A stretch of DNA of 64,000 bases, from contig CAJAQB010000019.1 of assembly GCA_903943975.1 (NCBI GenBank), positions 363,134-427,133 of the forward strand, given 5' to 3'. The stretch is from Synechococcus lacustris (GTDB taxonomy: Bacteria; Cyanobacteriota; Cyanobacteriia; PCC-6307; Cyanobiaceae). Positions 46,287-56,126 of this stretch are shown one piece after another. Under the pieces are notes generated by a model, which saw only the letters and a list, made by a program, of their open reading frames with translations, made no database searches and was not told the DNA's origin. The position numbers were made by a program, and so were the translations under genes. The stretch's first letter is position 1, and every line of letters starts with the position of its first letter.

Positions 46287-47209
46287 GGGGCGGTAGTTGG
46301 GGGAGTAGTGGGGCCACTTTCCATTTGCACCACCAGCAGTCTTAGGGCCTGACGGCTGGCTTGATCACGATAACGGCCCCTTAGGCCCAGCCAGGCGACC
46401 CAATTTTCCGCCTGGGAGGCCTGCAGCTTCTCCTCCAGTGCAGGTAGTTGCTTCAGTAATTTCTTACCAAGTAACTTTCGCAGCACCACCAGGTCCTGAA
46501 GATTGCCCAGCAGCTCCTGCAGGCGTTTCAGTTCGTCGATCCAACTGCTGTAACTCAATCCACTGCTTTTATTCAAACCATAACAGCTGCGAAAAGCCTC
46601 CGCTTGATATCGAACCGCCTTGACTGATTTGCGCAGCTCATGCAGGCTGCGGGCCTCGCTGCCGGGATCCTCCACCTGCCAGCCCAGCTGCAGCAACAGG
46701 CTGCCCAGGCTGCGCAGCTGCAGATCCGGCAACAGCTCCAGCAAGGGCCGTTCCCCCAGGGGTGTGAGCCGCGGCGCCTCCAGCCAGTGGCCACAACGCT
46801 GCAACCAATGGCGATGGCCAGGGCTTAGCAAGTGACTATTCACCAGGCGCCTCGCCTGGCGCCGTTGCCCCTCAAGCTTCTCCAGCAGCGGGTTCAGCAG
46901 GGCTTGCTCCTGGCTGGGCAGCTGGGGCAGCAATAGCAGGCTGAGCTGGTCGTTGATCACATCAAGGTCGCGGGCCCGGCCCAGGGGCCGCCCCTGGCGG
47001 GCCACGCTGCCAGCCCCCAGGCAACGGGGTAATTCCAATGCCGCTGCCCCCTGTTCCACGCAGGATCGAACCCGGCGCAGGTTCACCCTGAGTTGATGCA
47101 AAACTTCCGGATCTTTCTTCTGCAGCAGCTCGCTGCGCAGTCGTTTGATGCGCCGAAAAGAGCCTTGCAGATTTTCTAAGCCCTGCTGGCCCCAGCTATC
47201 CATTACCAC
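46283..47209 (-). CDS. CHAD-domain protein
   Basis: 308 residues, helical and strongly basic. Two copies of the CHAD signature are visible: VLHQLRVNLRRVRS near residue 37 and LHELRKSVKAVRY near residue 190, each with conserved His and basic residues. CHAD domains bind inorganic polyphosphate and are often found with phosphate or CO2-related functions. No CYTH triphosphatase domain is attached. It is followed with an ATGA overlap by a 50-residue membrane protein and preceded at 12 bases by a periplasmic-binding-protein-like gene on the same strand, so the three may form one transcript. Confidence 0.85.
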   Translation of the reverse strand: MVMDSWGQQGLENLQGSFRRIKRLRSELLQKKDPEVLHQLRVNLRRVRSCVEQGAAALELPRCLGAGSVARQGRPLGRARDLDVINDQLSLLLLPQLPSQEQALLNPLLEKLEGQRRQARRLVNSHLLSPGHRHWLQRCGHWLEAPRLTPLGERPLLELLPDLQLRSLGSLLLQLGWQVEDPGSEARSLHELRKSVKAVRYQAEAFRSCYGLNKSSGLSYSSWIDELKRLQELLGNLQDLVVLRKLLGKKLLKQLPALEEKLQASQAENWVAWLGLRGRYRDQASRQALRLLVVQMESGPTTPPTTAP

Positions 47210-47221
47210 CTTCGCCGATAC

Positions 47222-48394
47222 TTAATTACTACCAAGGTTATAGCCCTTGCGTTGGCTACTTCCGTCGGCGGCCCTTTGGATCACCTCAAGCTGGGCTGTG
47301 GGGGGAGTGGCTGGTTTCATATCCATATTGCTGCCGGCTCCCAGCGGGCGAGCGGCCTGGCCCGCCAGGCTCAACTTCAGGTTTTGGCAAACGCTTTTTG
47401 GTTTCAGAATTGGATCAAAGCCCTTCATGCCGTTTGTAAGGGTGATCTTTGGATCGGAGGCTGATAGGGCCACCAGCAAGCCGGAGTCATAGCCGGCGGC
47501 TTCCACCGTGCCGGGTTTGTAGCCGTAGCGGGCCTGAAAATCCTTGCGGAAGCTTTGCCAGGCGGGACCACGGCTGGTGAATTCCACCCCGATCTGGGCC
47601 TGGCGATTGTTTTCGCTAGGGGGCACATTCCAGACCAATTGCAGCTCCTCTGGCCAGCTTTGTTGAAGAATCGCCTGCATCAAAGGACTGTGGCTGGGCG
47701 TCATCACCACCAAGGTGGCCGGTCGAAACCAATCGGCATCCGACACCAATAATTTCAGTTCCTCTGGCTTGCTTGGGTCCACGGCCCTGGGCTGCAGATC
47801 AGGCCCTTGTAATACGCCCCCTTGGCCCCGCATCCCCTCCAGGAAGCGGTCCGCCAACAGCTGCTGATCGGCACTGCCATCGGTGATCAGCATGAAACTC
47901 CTGAGGTTTTGTTCCGCCAGGGCTTTGACCAGGGCATCAATGGCGAGGCTGCGGGCCGGTGCCACCGGCCAGAGCCGATCGGACCCCGGCCGGCTGGCCA
48001 GTTGCTGCAGGGAGGCCCCCCGTTGCAGGGGCAGCAGGATCTGGCGGTGGCGGTCTTCCGCCAATAGGCCCGTTTCCACCAGGGGGGCTGCCGCTGGCGC
48101 CAGCAGCAGGGGGGGAAGACGGCGCTGGCTCAGTTTTTGGGCAGGGTCGCTGCCGGGGGGCAGCCAGCCCACCGACCATTGGGTGATTTTTGCCCCACAA
48201 ATATGGGCCTGCTCCTGGGCCAGGCTGAAGCCCCGCCGCAGGCCATCGCCAAGGCCGGCCACAGCTCCTTCCGAGGAGAGCAGCATCAGGGCATCCCCCG
48301 GTTGGGGGGCAGCCGCCCCAAGGCTCTGCACCCCCAGCACAGCGGCAAAAACCCCCAGCAGTCGCAGGCTGTAGGAAATAGGGTCAGTGGTCAT
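47222..48394 (-). CDS. Periplasmic type I binding-protein-like protein
   Basis: 390 residues. A signal peptide (LLGVFAAVLGVQSLGAAAP) is followed by GDALMLLSSEGAVAGLGDGL, and later by FMLITDGSADQQLLADRFLE and YGYKPGTVEAAGYDSGLL. These are features of the two-lobed periplasmic binding fold of branched-chain amino acid receptors and LppC-like proteins. The last 60 residues are Pro/Thr-rich. No ABC transporter genes are adjacent, so its ligand and partner are unknown. It could also act in cell-wall regulation, as LppC does. It lies 12 bases upstream of the CHAD gene and is divergent from the Tic22-like gene. Confidence 0.75.
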   Translation of the reverse strand: MTTDPISYSLRLLGVFAAVLGVQSLGAAAPQPGDALMLLSSEGAVAGLGDGLRRGFSLAQEQAHICGAKITQWSVGWLPPGSDPAQKLSQRRLPPLLLAPAAAPLVETGLLAEDRHRQILLPLQRGASLQQLASRPGSDRLWPVAPARSLAIDALVKALAEQNLRSFMLITDGSADQQLLADRFLEGMRGQGGVLQGPDLQPRAVDPSKPEELKLLVSDADWFRPATLVVMTPSHSPLMQAILQQSWPEELQLVWNVPPSENNRQAQIGVEFTSRGPAWQSFRKDFQARYGYKPGTVEAAGYDSGLLVALSASDPKITLTNGMKGFDPILKPKSVCQNLKLSLAGQAARPLGAGSNMDMKPATPPTAQLEVIQRAADGSSQRKGYNLGSN

Positions 48395-48470
48395 GCCAGG
48401 TACCGTCCAGCCGCAGCAGGTTAGATCCCCTGTTATGCCTAATCTTTTAGAACACCAGGTGTCGGCCTAC

Positions 48471-49184
48471 ATGCGCTTCATCCCATTTAGCTTGCCCAGC
48501 CTTGCCAGTGGGGCCCTGGCCAGCCTGATCCTGTTGAGCCAGGCGGGTCCAGCCAGGGCGATCCCAGAGGCCGATGCCCTCAAGAAATTGGCGGTGATCC
48601 CCGTTTTCCTGATCACCAACGAGCAGGGTTCGCCCCTGCCAATTCCCCAGGGCGACAAGTTAGTGCTGCCCATGTTCATGGAGCAAGATCGCGCCCAGAA
48701 GGAACTGGAAGCCTTCAACAAGGCCAATCCCACGGCCAAGGCCCGGGTGATTCCGATTCCGATGAATCTGGCCAACGAAAAGGTAAATGAAATCAATAGC
48801 AAGCTCACCGATAAGAAGCTGATTGCCCCGGTAATCAGTGCCGATGCTGATTTCACCAAGGCCGTGGAAATGCTGCGCAAGCAGGGGGTTAGTGAGCAGC
48901 AGATAAAGGAAGGACTGTCTGTGCCAGTGTTCTTCTCGAAGCCCTTCATTACAATAAACACCCCCAAGGGCACCAAGGCGGTGTTCTTTATGAGCTACGA
49001 CGACGCCAAGAAGGCAGCAGACAAGATCACTGGCACAAAGGTGGAACTGCTGGCAGCAGATATAACCGTGGCCCTTGGTCAGATCATTGAGCAAAAGCAA
49101 GATCAGTTTGTTTTCTATCCCACCCAGGCCTTCTTTAAACTGATGCAGGAGCAGCAACAGCAGCAACCAGCCAAAGCCAAATAG
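48471..49184 (+). CDS. Tic22-like periplasmic protein
   Basis: About 237 residues from the ATG at 48,471, which opens a signal peptide (MRFIPFSLPSLASGALASLI, cleavage near ARA). Earlier in-frame ATGs at 48,435 and 48,387 would extend into the divergent gene and are less likely. The mature part starts LKKLAVIPVFLITNEQGSPL, and contains two related alpha/beta halves with ISADADFTKAVEML and VPVFFSKPFITI, matching the Tic22 family. Cyanobacterial Tic22 is a periplasmic/thylakoid-lumen protein needed for outer-membrane biogenesis; the plastid form helps protein import. The C-terminus is Gln-rich. Confidence 0.85.
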   Translation: MRFIPFSLPSLASGALASLILLSQAGPARAIPEADALKKLAVIPVFLITNEQGSPLPIPQGDKLVLPMFMEQDRAQKELEAFNKANPTAKARVIPIPMNLANEKVNEINSKLTDKKLIAPVISADADFTKAVEMLRKQGVSEQQIKEGLSVPVFFSKPFITINTPKGTKAVFFMSYDDAKKAADKITGTKVELLAADITVALGQIIEQKQDQFVFYPTQAFFKLMQEQQQQQPAKAK

Positions 49185-49190
49185 TTCTGA

Positions 49191-49385
49191 CTAATTCTGC
49201 GGCGGTTGCTCTGGGGGTTCGGGCAGCAACTGCGCCAATAGCCCCGTCAGCAGCAGGCTGAAGCCCAGGGCTAGGGCTAGCTGACGATTCGGCTCTGCAC
49301 CCCACAGGGCGGCGGCCAGAAAAGCTGAGCCCAGCAGCAAACAGGGCACCAGCACAATCCCCTTGGCGGTGCGATTAATACTCAT
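49191..49385 (-). CDS. Small two-helix membrane protein
   Basis: 64 residues from the ATG at 49,383-49,385, which overlaps the TGA of the upstream SNase-like gene (ATGA). It has two membrane helices (GIVLVPCLLLGSAFLAAALW and ALALGFSLLLTGLLAQLL) joined by a short loop, with a Pro/Glu/Gln tail. No family is recognised. The overlap and hydrophobic profile support it as a real gene co-translated with its neighbour. Confidence 0.6.
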   Translation of the reverse strand: MSINRTAKGIVLVPCLLLGSAFLAAALWGAEPNRQLALALGFSLLLTGLLAQLLPEPPEQPPQN

Positions 49386-49786
49386 CCCTGCTGAGCTGGC
49401 AAACAATTGCTGCTCAGTTTGGCCAGGTGGGCGGCCACCAATTGGCTGCTTAGATCTGTGCTCTTGCCAATCGGGCGCACCCTGGCCAGGAGCAGGCCCT
49501 CTTTACTGCCCATCGGCATTAGGTTCACCCGTTGGCGCCTGGGCAGTTGTTGGCGCAGATAATCCAGCGCCGCCTGCTCTTGACCCGGCAAGGGCTGGGC
49601 ACAGGCCAGGCGCACGCTGTAGGTGCGGTTGTGGTCACCAATCAAGAGCAGATCCGCTTCGCGCACCTGGAGCACTTCAGCGGCAAATACTGCCCCGGGC
49701 CAGGCCAGCAGTAGCAGTAACAGGGCCCCCAGCCAGGGCCCCCAGCTCCGGAACCCCATGGGGCAACTTCCAAACAAGCTAATCAT
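49382..49786 (-). CDS. Exported SNase-fold (thermonuclease-like) protein, probably not catalytic
   Basis: About 134 residues from the ATG at 49,786. The frame is open upstream, but that part overlaps ilvB. A signal peptide (WLGALLLLLLAWPGAVFA) leads into EVLQVREADLLLIGDHNRTYSVRLAC truncated here to its core VREADLLLIGDHNRTY, then ALDYLRQQLPRRQRVNLMP, the layout of the staphylococcal-nuclease OB fold. One catalytic-type Arg (VRLAC) is present, but the following Asp/Glu positions are replaced (AQPLPGQE), so nuclease activity is doubtful. It starts 15 bases after ilvB and is translationally coupled to the small membrane protein. Confidence 0.7.
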   Translation of the reverse strand: MISLFGSCPMGFRSWGPWLGALLLLLLAWPGAVFAAEVLQVREADLLLIGDHNRTYSVRLACAQPLPGQEQAALDYLRQQLPRRQRVNLMPMGSKEGLLLARVRPIGKSTDLSSQLVAAHLAKLSSNCLPAQQG

Positions 49787-49800
49787 CTCCGATTTCCGAC

Positions 49801-51648
49801 CTAAAGCCGGTCGCCGCAATCGGCGCAGAAGAGGTGCTCGCTGGGGTTGCTGTGGCCACAGCTGCCGCAATTGCGCCGTTCACTCAGGGCCAGTTCGGGA
49901 TGGCTGGGCAGGCCCACCATTTGGGCGTTGCTCTTGCCCGGCGGCACCATCGGGTAACAATTTTCATCGCGCCTCACCTTCACATCCACCAGCACCGGTC
50001 CGGGATGGTTTAGGGCTTCGCGGAGGCTGCTGTGCAGCTGCCCACGGTTTTCAATCGCCATACCTTTCACCCCGAAAGCTTCAGCCAGGGCCGGGAAGTT
50101 TGGCATGCCTTGGCTCATATCTGAGGCGGAATAACGCTCGCCATAGAAGCTTTCCTGCCACTGGCGCACCATGCCCAGCCAGCCGTTGTTAATGATGATT
50201 ATTTTCACAGGCAACTGATACTGGGCCAGGGTGCCCAGCTCCTGGATATTCATCAGGATGCTGGCATCACCGGCCACGCACACCACCTGTTGCCCCTCAA
50301 GGGCTGTTTGGGCGCCGATCGCTGCCGGCAGGCCAAAGCCCATGGTGCCGAGCCCACTGCTACTGATCCATTGGCGCGGACCGTTGTGCAGATACTGGGC
50401 AGCCCACATCTGGTGTTGGCCCACGTCGGTGGTGATCGTGGCCTGGGGGGCCAGCTCCTGCAGGGCCAACATCACCTCTTGGGGGGCGATTTCACCCACA
50501 GGCTCAGGGATATTGAGCGGATAGTGCTGTTTCCATTCAGCTATGCGCTCCAGCCAGGCGGCGGTGCGATGGCTGGGTTTTTCTGTTGCGGAGCTACTCA
50601 GTAGCAGCTGCAGGGTGGCCTTCACATCGGCAACGATCGCCACCTCCGGCACCCGGTTTTTGCCCACCTCGGCGGCATCGATGTCGATGTGGATTACCTG
50701 GGCCCGGGGGGCGAAGCTGTCGAGGCGGCCGGTAACGCGGTCATCGAAGCGGGCTCCAGCTGCAATCAGCAGATCGCAATCAGTTACCGCAAAATTTGCG
50801 TAGGCGGTGCCATGCATGCCCAGCATGCCCAGGGCCAGGTCTGCTGTTTCATCAAAGCTGCCCTTACCCATCAAGGTGGTGGTGACCGGCAGCTGGAAGC
50901 GTTCGGCTAGGGCCTTGACCTCCCGGTGGGCCCCGGCGCTCACGGCTCCACCGCCCACATAGAGCAAAGGCCGCCGGGCCGCCCGGATCAACGCCAGGGC
51001 GTCGTCAATGCTGGCTTGGCGAGGGGGCTTGGGCAGGCGATAGCCGGCAGGCACCACTGAGCCCGGTGCCACCGGCACGTAGTGGAAGCGTTCCACACCC
51101 ACATCCTTGGGCACATCAATCAAGACAGGGCCCGGGCGGCCGGTGCTGGCCAGCAGGAAGGCTTCAGCCACTATTCGGCCGATGTCTGCGGGGTCCCGCA
51201 CCACCCAGGAGTGCTTAACGATCGGCAGGGTGATGCCAAAGATGTCGGTTTCCTGGAAGGCGTCGGTGCCGATGGAGGCCCGACCCACCTGGCCAGTGAT
51301 CACCACCATGGCCACCGAATCCATCTGGGCCGTGGCGATCCCCGTAACCAAATTGGTGGCCCCGGGGCCGGAGGTGCCGAAACAAACCCCCACCTTGCCG
51401 GTGGCGCGGGCGTAGGCGTCGGCGGCGTGGGTGCCCCCCTGTTCGTGGCGCACCAGCAGGTGTTTTAACCAGCCCCGCTGTTCAGCCAGCAGCAACTCGT
51501 CGTAGATGGGCAGGATCGCTCCACCGGGGTAGCCAAAGATGTGCTGCACCCCATGGCGGTGCAGGGCATCCATCAGGGCATAGGCCCCGCTCACTTCCCC
51601 TGGGAGCTCCAGGGCGGTGGTGGCCTCTCTTGCAGACGTGACTGTCAC
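49801..51648 (-). CDS. ilvB: Acetolactate synthase large subunit with C-terminal zinc ribbon
   Basis: 615 residues. ThDP-enzyme motifs: [15 protein letters not shown] with the catalytic Glu site nearby, [31 protein letters not shown], and the C-terminal cofactor motif [20 protein letters not shown]. The enzyme condenses two pyruvates, or pyruvate with 2-oxobutyrate, in branched-chain amino acid synthesis. The last 25 residues add a CxxC-x10-CxxC element (CGSC and CADC), a zinc ribbon not needed for catalysis. The catalytic subunit normally pairs with IlvN/IlvH, which is not in this window. hemH lies 66 bases upstream on the same strand. Confidence 0.95.
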   Translation of the reverse strand: MTVTSAREATTALELPGEVSGAYALMDALHRHGVQHIFGYPGGAILPIYDELLLAEQRGWLKHLLVRHEQGGTHAADAYARATGKVGVCFGTSGPGATNLVTGIATAQMDSVAMVVITGQVGRASIGTDAFQETDIFGITLPIVKHSWVVRDPADIGRIVAEAFLLASTGRPGPVLIDVPKDVGVERFHYVPVAPGSVVPAGYRLPKPPRQASIDDALALIRAARRPLLYVGGGAVSAGAHREVKALAERFQLPVTTTLMGKGSFDETADLALGMLGMHGTAYANFAVTDCDLLIAAGARFDDRVTGRLDSFAPRAQVIHIDIDAAEVGKNRVPEVAIVADVKATLQLLLSSSATEKPSHRTAAWLERIAEWKQHYPLNIPEPVGEIAPQEVMLALQELAPQATITTDVGQHQMWAAQYLHNGPRQWISSSGLGTMGFGLPAAIGAQTALEGQQVVCVAGDASILMNIQELGTLAQYQLPVKIIIINNGWLGMVRQWQESFYGERYSASDMSQGMPNFPALAEAFGVKGMAIENRGQLHSSLREALNHPGPVLVDVKVRRDENCYPMVPPGKSNAQMVGLPSHPELALSERRNCGSCGHSNPSEHLFCADCGDRL

Positions 51649-51714
51649 GGCAGCACCCGCTGGCTGGTCAATAGCTACCTAACTTAGGCGCCAGCGCCGC
51701 TGGCTGCAGGGGCT

Positions 51715-52878
51715 TCAGAGCAGGCCGAGGGCATGCAGGGGGCCGTGGCCGCTGATCAGTTCCAGCAGAAACGCCGAGAAGCCCAGCATCGCCAGCCGAC
51801 CGTTCCAGACCTCGGAACTGATATTCCAGCCCCAAACCCACTTTTCCTGGGGGTAGAGCTTCACCTTGGCCGGCAGGGCCGCCGCCTGCTCCAGGTTTAC
51901 CTCCGGACCCGCCAGCGACTGCTGCACCAGGTCTGCCAGGCCTTCGATGAAGGTGCTGTCTACATCCAGGGCCGGCACACGGCGGAAGTTACTTACCCCC
52001 GCTTCGGTGGCGATCTCCCGGTATTCGATGTCGATTTCCTCGAGGGTTTCGATGTGTTCGCTCACAAAACTGATGGGCACCACCACCAGCTCCTTAACGC
52101 CGGCGGCCCCCAACTCCACCAGGGCTTCCTCGGTGTAGGGCTGCAGCCATTCCACCGGCCCCACCCGGCTCTGGTAAGCGAGGGTCCAGGGGTTACCACG
52201 GCCCAGGGTGTCCATGATCAGCTGGGCACAGCATTCAATCTGTTGCTGATAGGGGTCACCGGCTTCTTCCACATAGCTCTTCGGCACCCCGTGGGCACTG
52301 AAGAACACATGGGCGCTGGCGGGATCAACGCAGGCGTCGAGTTCCTTAGCGATCAACTGGGCCATGGCCCGCAGGTAACCGGGATGGTCGTACCAGCTGC
52401 GGATCGCCCGCAAGGGCAAAGCCGCAAAAACTGGATCCCCCTGGCGCAGCCGTTGCAGTTCCCGGAAGCTGGAACCGCTGGTGCTGATTGAGAAGTGGGG
52501 GTAGAGGGGCAGCACCACCACCTGGTCGATGCCGTCGGCCTTCATATCTGCCACGGCCGATTCGGTGAAGGGGTGCCAATAACGCATTGCCACGTAGGTG
52601 GTGGCATGCACCTGGCGCTGACGCAACACGCTCTGCAGTTCACGGGCCTGTTGGTCGGTGATGCGGCGCAGGGGGGAGCCTCCACCAATCGAGCGATAGG
52701 CCTCCTGGGATTTATTGCTACGCAAGCTGCTGATTAACCAGGCCAATGGCTTCTGCAGGGCCGGGATCGGCAGCCGAATGATTTCCGGATCGGAAAACAG
52801 GTTGTAGAGAAACGGCCCCACGTCCTGAATCCGTTCCGGACCCCCCAGGTTCAGCAGAACAACGCCGACCCGGCCCAT
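51715..52878 (-). CDS. hemH: Ferrochelatase with C-terminal chlorophyll-binding-like helix
   Basis: 387 residues. The catalytic domain starts [20 protein letters not shown] and contains [20 protein letters not shown] with the catalytic His and [17 protein letters not shown] with the second conserved His/Glu patch. It inserts Fe(II) into protoporphyrin IX to make haem. The last 45 residues are a linker and one HLIP/CAB-type helix, [20 protein letters not shown], as known for cyanobacterial and plastid ferrochelatases; this helix anchors the enzyme to thylakoids and binds pigment. It is divergent from the tyrosine recombinase gene. Confidence 0.96.
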   Translation of the reverse strand: MGRVGVVLLNLGGPERIQDVGPFLYNLFSDPEIIRLPIPALQKPLAWLISSLRSNKSQEAYRSIGGGSPLRRITDQQARELQSVLRQRQVHATTYVAMRYWHPFTESAVADMKADGIDQVVVLPLYPHFSISTSGSSFRELQRLRQGDPVFAALPLRAIRSWYDHPGYLRAMAQLIAKELDACVDPASAHVFFSAHGVPKSYVEEAGDPYQQQIECCAQLIMDTLGRGNPWTLAYQSRVGPVEWLQPYTEEALVELGAAGVKELVVVPISFVSEHIETLEEIDIEYREIATEAGVSNFRRVPALDVDSTFIEGLADLVQQSLAGPEVNLEQAAALPAKVKLYPQEKWVWGWNISSEVWNGRLAMLGFSAFLLELISGHGPLHALGLL

Positions 52879-52938
52879 GCCCGTGCCATCAACAATTTGG
52901 CCAGAGCCTAACCGCCTAACCCCTGGTGCCTGCGGGCG

Positions 52939-54102
52939 GTGATCGTTACGGTCTCGCCCATGGGCGCTTCGATTGCCGAAAACCTGGCCCAGCTCAATGG
53001 CGGCTTACGCAGCACCGGTGTGCGGCTGCGGCTGGAGCAGCGCGGGGAGCGGCTGGGCTTGCGCGGCCCCTTCCCCCGCCGGGATGGCCAGCCCGGGCTC
53101 CAGGTACAGCGGCTCAGCCTTGGGCTGCCGGCTGACCCCTCCGGCCTGAAGGAGGCCCTACGCCAGTTGTACCGGCTCCAGGCGGAGTTGGACCAGGGGC
53201 ACTTTCTATGGCCGACGGCCCCGGCGGCCCCGGCGACCAGGGCCCCAGAACTGGCCGCCGTGCTGGAACGCTTTAAAGCGGAATTTTTCGCTGAGCCCCG
53301 GCGGCGCCGGTTTCCGGCCGGCAGCCGCAGCACCTGGAGCGCCGCCTACCTGCCCTACCTGCGCCGGCTGCAGGCCCTGGCCGCGGGGCCCCTGGGGCCT
53401 GAACTGCTGGAACAGGTTTTAGAGAGCTATCCCCTGGCCAGCCGCAGCCGCCAGCAGTGCGGCACGGTGCTGGCGGTGCTGGCCCGCCAGGAGGCGATCG
53501 AACTCCCCGGCGACTGGGCCGAGCGGGCGGCGGGTTATGGGCTGCACCAGGCCCAATTTCGCCAGCTGCCCAGTGACGGGGCGATCCTTGAGGCGGTGGA
53601 GCTGATCCCAAACCCTGGCTGGCGCCTGGTGTTTGGCCTGATGGCCACCTATGGCCTGCGCAACCACGAGGTGTTTTTCACCGACCTGGGCGGCCTTGAT
53701 TCAGATCCAGACGCCGTGCTGCGGGTGCTGCCCACCACCAAGACCGGTGAACACCAGGTATGGCCCTTCCAGCCCGAGTGGGTGGAACTCTTTGAGCTAA
53801 GGGCCCTGGGCCAGCGACGCCAACTATTGCCCCCGGTTTGCACCGACCTGGGCCGCACCACCCTGCAACAGGTGGGCCGCCGGGTGGCGGAACAATTCCG
53901 CCGTTATCAACTGCCCTTCACCCCCTATGACCTGCGCCACGCCTGGGCCCTGCGCACCATTCACATGGGTTTGCCCGATACGGTGGCGGCTCGGATGATG
54001 GGCCACTCGGTGACGATCCACACCCGCACCTATCACCACTGGATCACCCGCCGCGACCAACAGCAGGCGGTGGATGCGGCCCTGGCCAGGCGCAGCCCAT
54101 GA
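52939..54102 (+). CDS. Tyrosine recombinase, probably chromosomal (not phage-borne)
   Basis: 387 residues. The C-terminal catalytic domain has Arg241 in [10 protein letters not shown], the box II YDLRHAW with Arg333 and His334, His356 in MMGHS and the nucleophile Tyr365 in TRTYHHW. All of R-R-H-Y are in place; the first box II position is Tyr rather than His. The N-terminal 200 residues contain a core-binding helical region. No att-like direct repeats or phage genes flank it, and it sits in a run of housekeeping genes overlapping the next gene (ATGA), so it looks like a resident recombinase. Start GTG at 52,939 or ATG at 52,960. Confidence 0.85.
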   Translation: MIVTVSPMGASIAENLAQLNGGLRSTGVRLRLEQRGERLGLRGPFPRRDGQPGLQVQRLSLGLPADPSGLKEALRQLYRLQAELDQGHFLWPTAPAAPATRAPELAAVLERFKAEFFAEPRRRRFPAGSRSTWSAAYLPYLRRLQALAAGPLGPELLEQVLESYPLASRSRQQCGTVLAVLARQEAIELPGDWAERAAGYGLHQAQFRQLPSDGAILEAVELIPNPGWRLVFGLMATYGLRNHEVFFTDLGGLDSDPDAVLRVLPTTKTGEHQVWPFQPEWVELFELRALGQRRQLLPPVCTDLGRTTLQQVGRRVAEQFRRYQLPFTPYDLRHAWALRTIHMGLPDTVAARMMGHSVTIHTRTYHHWITRRDQQQAVDAALARRSP

Positions 54103-54749
54103 GGGCAGGCCCCCTGCGGCAGCTGGCCTATCGCCACCGCTGGATCTACGACGGCGTTACCGCCCTTTCCTCCCTGCCCGTGGGCGGCCCGGGGCGGCTG
54201 CGGGCCCTGGCGGCGGAATGGTTGATCGAGAGCGTTGCGCCTGGGGCTGCCGTGCTGGACCTCTGCTGCGGCAGCGGCGAGGCGGCAGCTCCGTTGTTGG
54301 CTGCTGGCCTAGCGGTAACAGGGCTGGATATCTCCGACCGGGCCCTGGAGTTGGCTGCCCGCCGCCATCCAAGACTGCAGCTGGTGCAGGGCCTAGCCGA
54401 ACAGCCCCCCCTGGCGGCTGGCGCCTGGGCCGGCATTCAACTCAGCCTGGCCCTGCATGAATTTCCAGCCAGTGAACGCCGGGCCCTGCTGCGTTCCGCC
54501 CGGCGGCTGATCCAGCCCGGTGGGGTGCTGGTGCTGCTCGATCTGCACCAGGCCGGGCCGTTGCTGGCACCGCTGCAACAGCTTTTTTGCAACTTGTTTG
54601 AAACAGAAACCGCCCAGGCTTTTCTGGCCCTCAACCTGGAGGCAGAACTGGCAGCCTGTGGTTGGCAGCTAGAGCGGCGGCAACTGTTCGCCGCTGGCGC
54701 TTTGCAACGGTTACTTTGTCGTCCCCTGGCCCCTGCCCCCTGCCCATGA
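54099..54749 (+). CDS. SAM-dependent methyltransferase (UbiE/Methyltransf_11 type)
   Basis: 216 residues. Motif I is VLDLCCGSGEAAAPLLAAG, then VTGLDISDRALELA, LVQGLAEQPPL and a post-motif LALHEFPASERRALL; the order matches class I methyltransferases acting on small molecules. The N-terminus RQLAYRHRWIYDGVTALSSL is typical of cyanobacterial members near photosynthetic or quinone genes. The substrate is unknown. It overlaps both neighbours (ATGA with the recombinase stop and with the cobO start), so the three are translated as a unit. Confidence 0.85.
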   Translation: MRAGPLRQLAYRHRWIYDGVTALSSLPVGGPGRLRALAAEWLIESVAPGAAVLDLCCGSGEAAAPLLAAGLAVTGLDISDRALELAARRHPRLQLVQGLAEQPPLAAGAWAGIQLSLALHEFPASERRALLRSARRLIQPGGVLVLLDLHQAGPLLAPLQQLFCNLFETETAQAFLALNLEAELAACGWQLERRQLFAAGALQRLLCRPLAPAPCP

Positions 54750-55351
54750 CTGCGTCCGCCGAGGCCCATCGCCTGCGCATGGCCCGTCGCAAGCAGGTGC
54801 AAGACCAACGGGTGGGCGAACGCAACCTGGAGAAGGGCCTGGTGCTGGTACACACCGGCAATGGCAAGGGCAAAACCACCGCGGCCCTGGGCCTGGTGTT
54901 GCGCTGCCTTGGCCATGGCCAGCGGGTGGCGGTGGTGCAATTCATCAAGGGGGCCTGGGAGCCGGGGGAAGCCCTGGCCCTGCAGCGCTTTTCTGACCTG
55001 CTCGAGTGGCGGGCCCTGGGGGAGGGCTTCACCTGGGAAACCCAAGACAAGGACCGCGATCGGGAGCTGGTGCAGCTGGCCTGGCAGCAGTCGTTGTTGT
55101 TTCTGGCCGATCCCGCTTTCCAGCTGGTGCTGCTGGATGAGGTGAATGTGGCCCTCAAGCACGGCTACCTGGAGCTGGAGGAGCTGCTGCAGGGGTTGGA
55201 GGCCCGTCCCGAGGGCACCCACGTGGTGCTCACAGGCCGGGGGGCGCCCCCCGGCCTGATCGACCGTGCTGATTTGGTCACAGAAATGACGCTGGTGCGG
55301 CACCCCTTCCGGGAGCAGGGGGTTAAGGCCCAGAAAGGGATTGAGTTCTAG
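54746..55351 (+). CDS. cobO: Cob(I)yrinic acid a,c-diamide adenosyltransferase
   Basis: 201 residues from the ATG at 54,746, which overlaps the TGA of the methyltransferase (ATGA). Walker A is VHTGNGKGKTTAALG, followed by VAVVQFIKGAW, the acidic motif LVLLDEVNVAL and HVVLTGRGAP. The enzyme transfers adenosyl from ATP to cobalt in cobalamin synthesis or salvage. Picocyanobacteria make pseudocobalamin, for which this step is needed. The neighbours pyrH and frr follow at 56 bases. Confidence 0.95.
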   Translation: MTASAEAHRLRMARRKQVQDQRVGERNLEKGLVLVHTGNGKGKTTAALGLVLRCLGHGQRVAVVQFIKGAWEPGEALALQRFSDLLEWRALGEGFTWETQDKDRDRELVQLAWQQSLLFLADPAFQLVLLDEVNVALKHGYLELEELLQGLEARPEGTHVVLTGRGAPPGLIDRADLVTEMTLVRHPFREQGVKAQKGIEF

Positions 55352-55407
55352 GGCCTGGGCTACTGGCCAGGAACCGGTTGCTACTGTTCGCCCGATAGGG
55401 GGCAGGG

Positions 55408-56124
55408 ATGGCTTACAAACGGGTTCTGCTCAAGCTCAGTGGCGAAGCCCTGATGGGCGACCAGAGCTATGGCATTGATCCCAGCATCGTTAAGGGGATA
55501 GCTGCGGATGTGGCCAAGGTGGTGGCCACCGGCACCGAGCTGGCGATTGTGGTGGGCGGAGGCAATATCTTCCGCGGCCTCAAGGGCGCTGCCGCTGGCA
55601 TGGAACGGGCCACCGCCGATTACATGGGCATGCTGGCAACGGTGATGAATGCCATTGCCCTCCAGGACTCACTCGAGGCGGCGGGGGTGGCCACCCGGGT
55701 GCAAACCGCCATCGCCATGCAAGAGGTGGCTGAGCCCTACATCCGCCGGCGGGCGATGCGGCATCTGGAAAAGGGTCGGGTGGTGGTGTTTGGCGCCGGC
55801 TGCGGCAATCCTTTCTTCACTACAGACACCACCGCCGCCCTGCGGGCCGCTGAAATCAATGCCAACGTGGTGCTGAAGGCCACCAAGGTGGATGGGGTCT
55901 ACGACCGTGATCCGGTGAAGTATCCCGACGCCGTTCGCTACGAAAGCCTCACCTTCCAGGACGTGCTCACCGCCGAACTGGGGGTAATGGATTCCACCGC
56001 CATCGCCCTCTGTAAAGACAACGACATCCCGATTGTGGTATTTGATCTGTTCGGCCCAGGCAACATCGCCCGGGCGGTTGCGGGCGAACCGATCGGCACC
56101 CGTATCACTCCCACTGCTGCCTGA
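55408..56124 (+). CDS. pyrH: Uridylate kinase
   Basis: 238 residues. The amino-acid-kinase fold is recognised by [48 protein letters not shown] and [16 protein letters not shown]. It phosphorylates UMP to UDP and is regulated by GTP and UTP in other bacteria. It stands two bases before frr, the usual bacterial order, though tsf and rpsB are not here. The start is the ATG at 55,408. Confidence 0.97.
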   Translation: MAYKRVLLKLSGEALMGDQSYGIDPSIVKGIAADVAKVVATGTELAIVVGGGNIFRGLKGAAAGMERATADYMGMLATVMNAIALQDSLEAAGVATRVQTAIAMQEVAEPYIRRRAMRHLEKGRVVVFGAGCGNPFFTTDTTAALRAAEINANVVLKATKVDGVYDRDPVKYPDAVRYESLTFQDVLTAELGVMDSTAIALCKDNDIPIVVFDLFGPGNIARAVAGEPIGTRITPTAA

Positions 56125-56126
56125 CC

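Noticed and set aside
51733..52491. 252-codon plus-strand open frame
   Set aside because: Antisense to hemH, whose catalytic and CAB-like motifs are clear.
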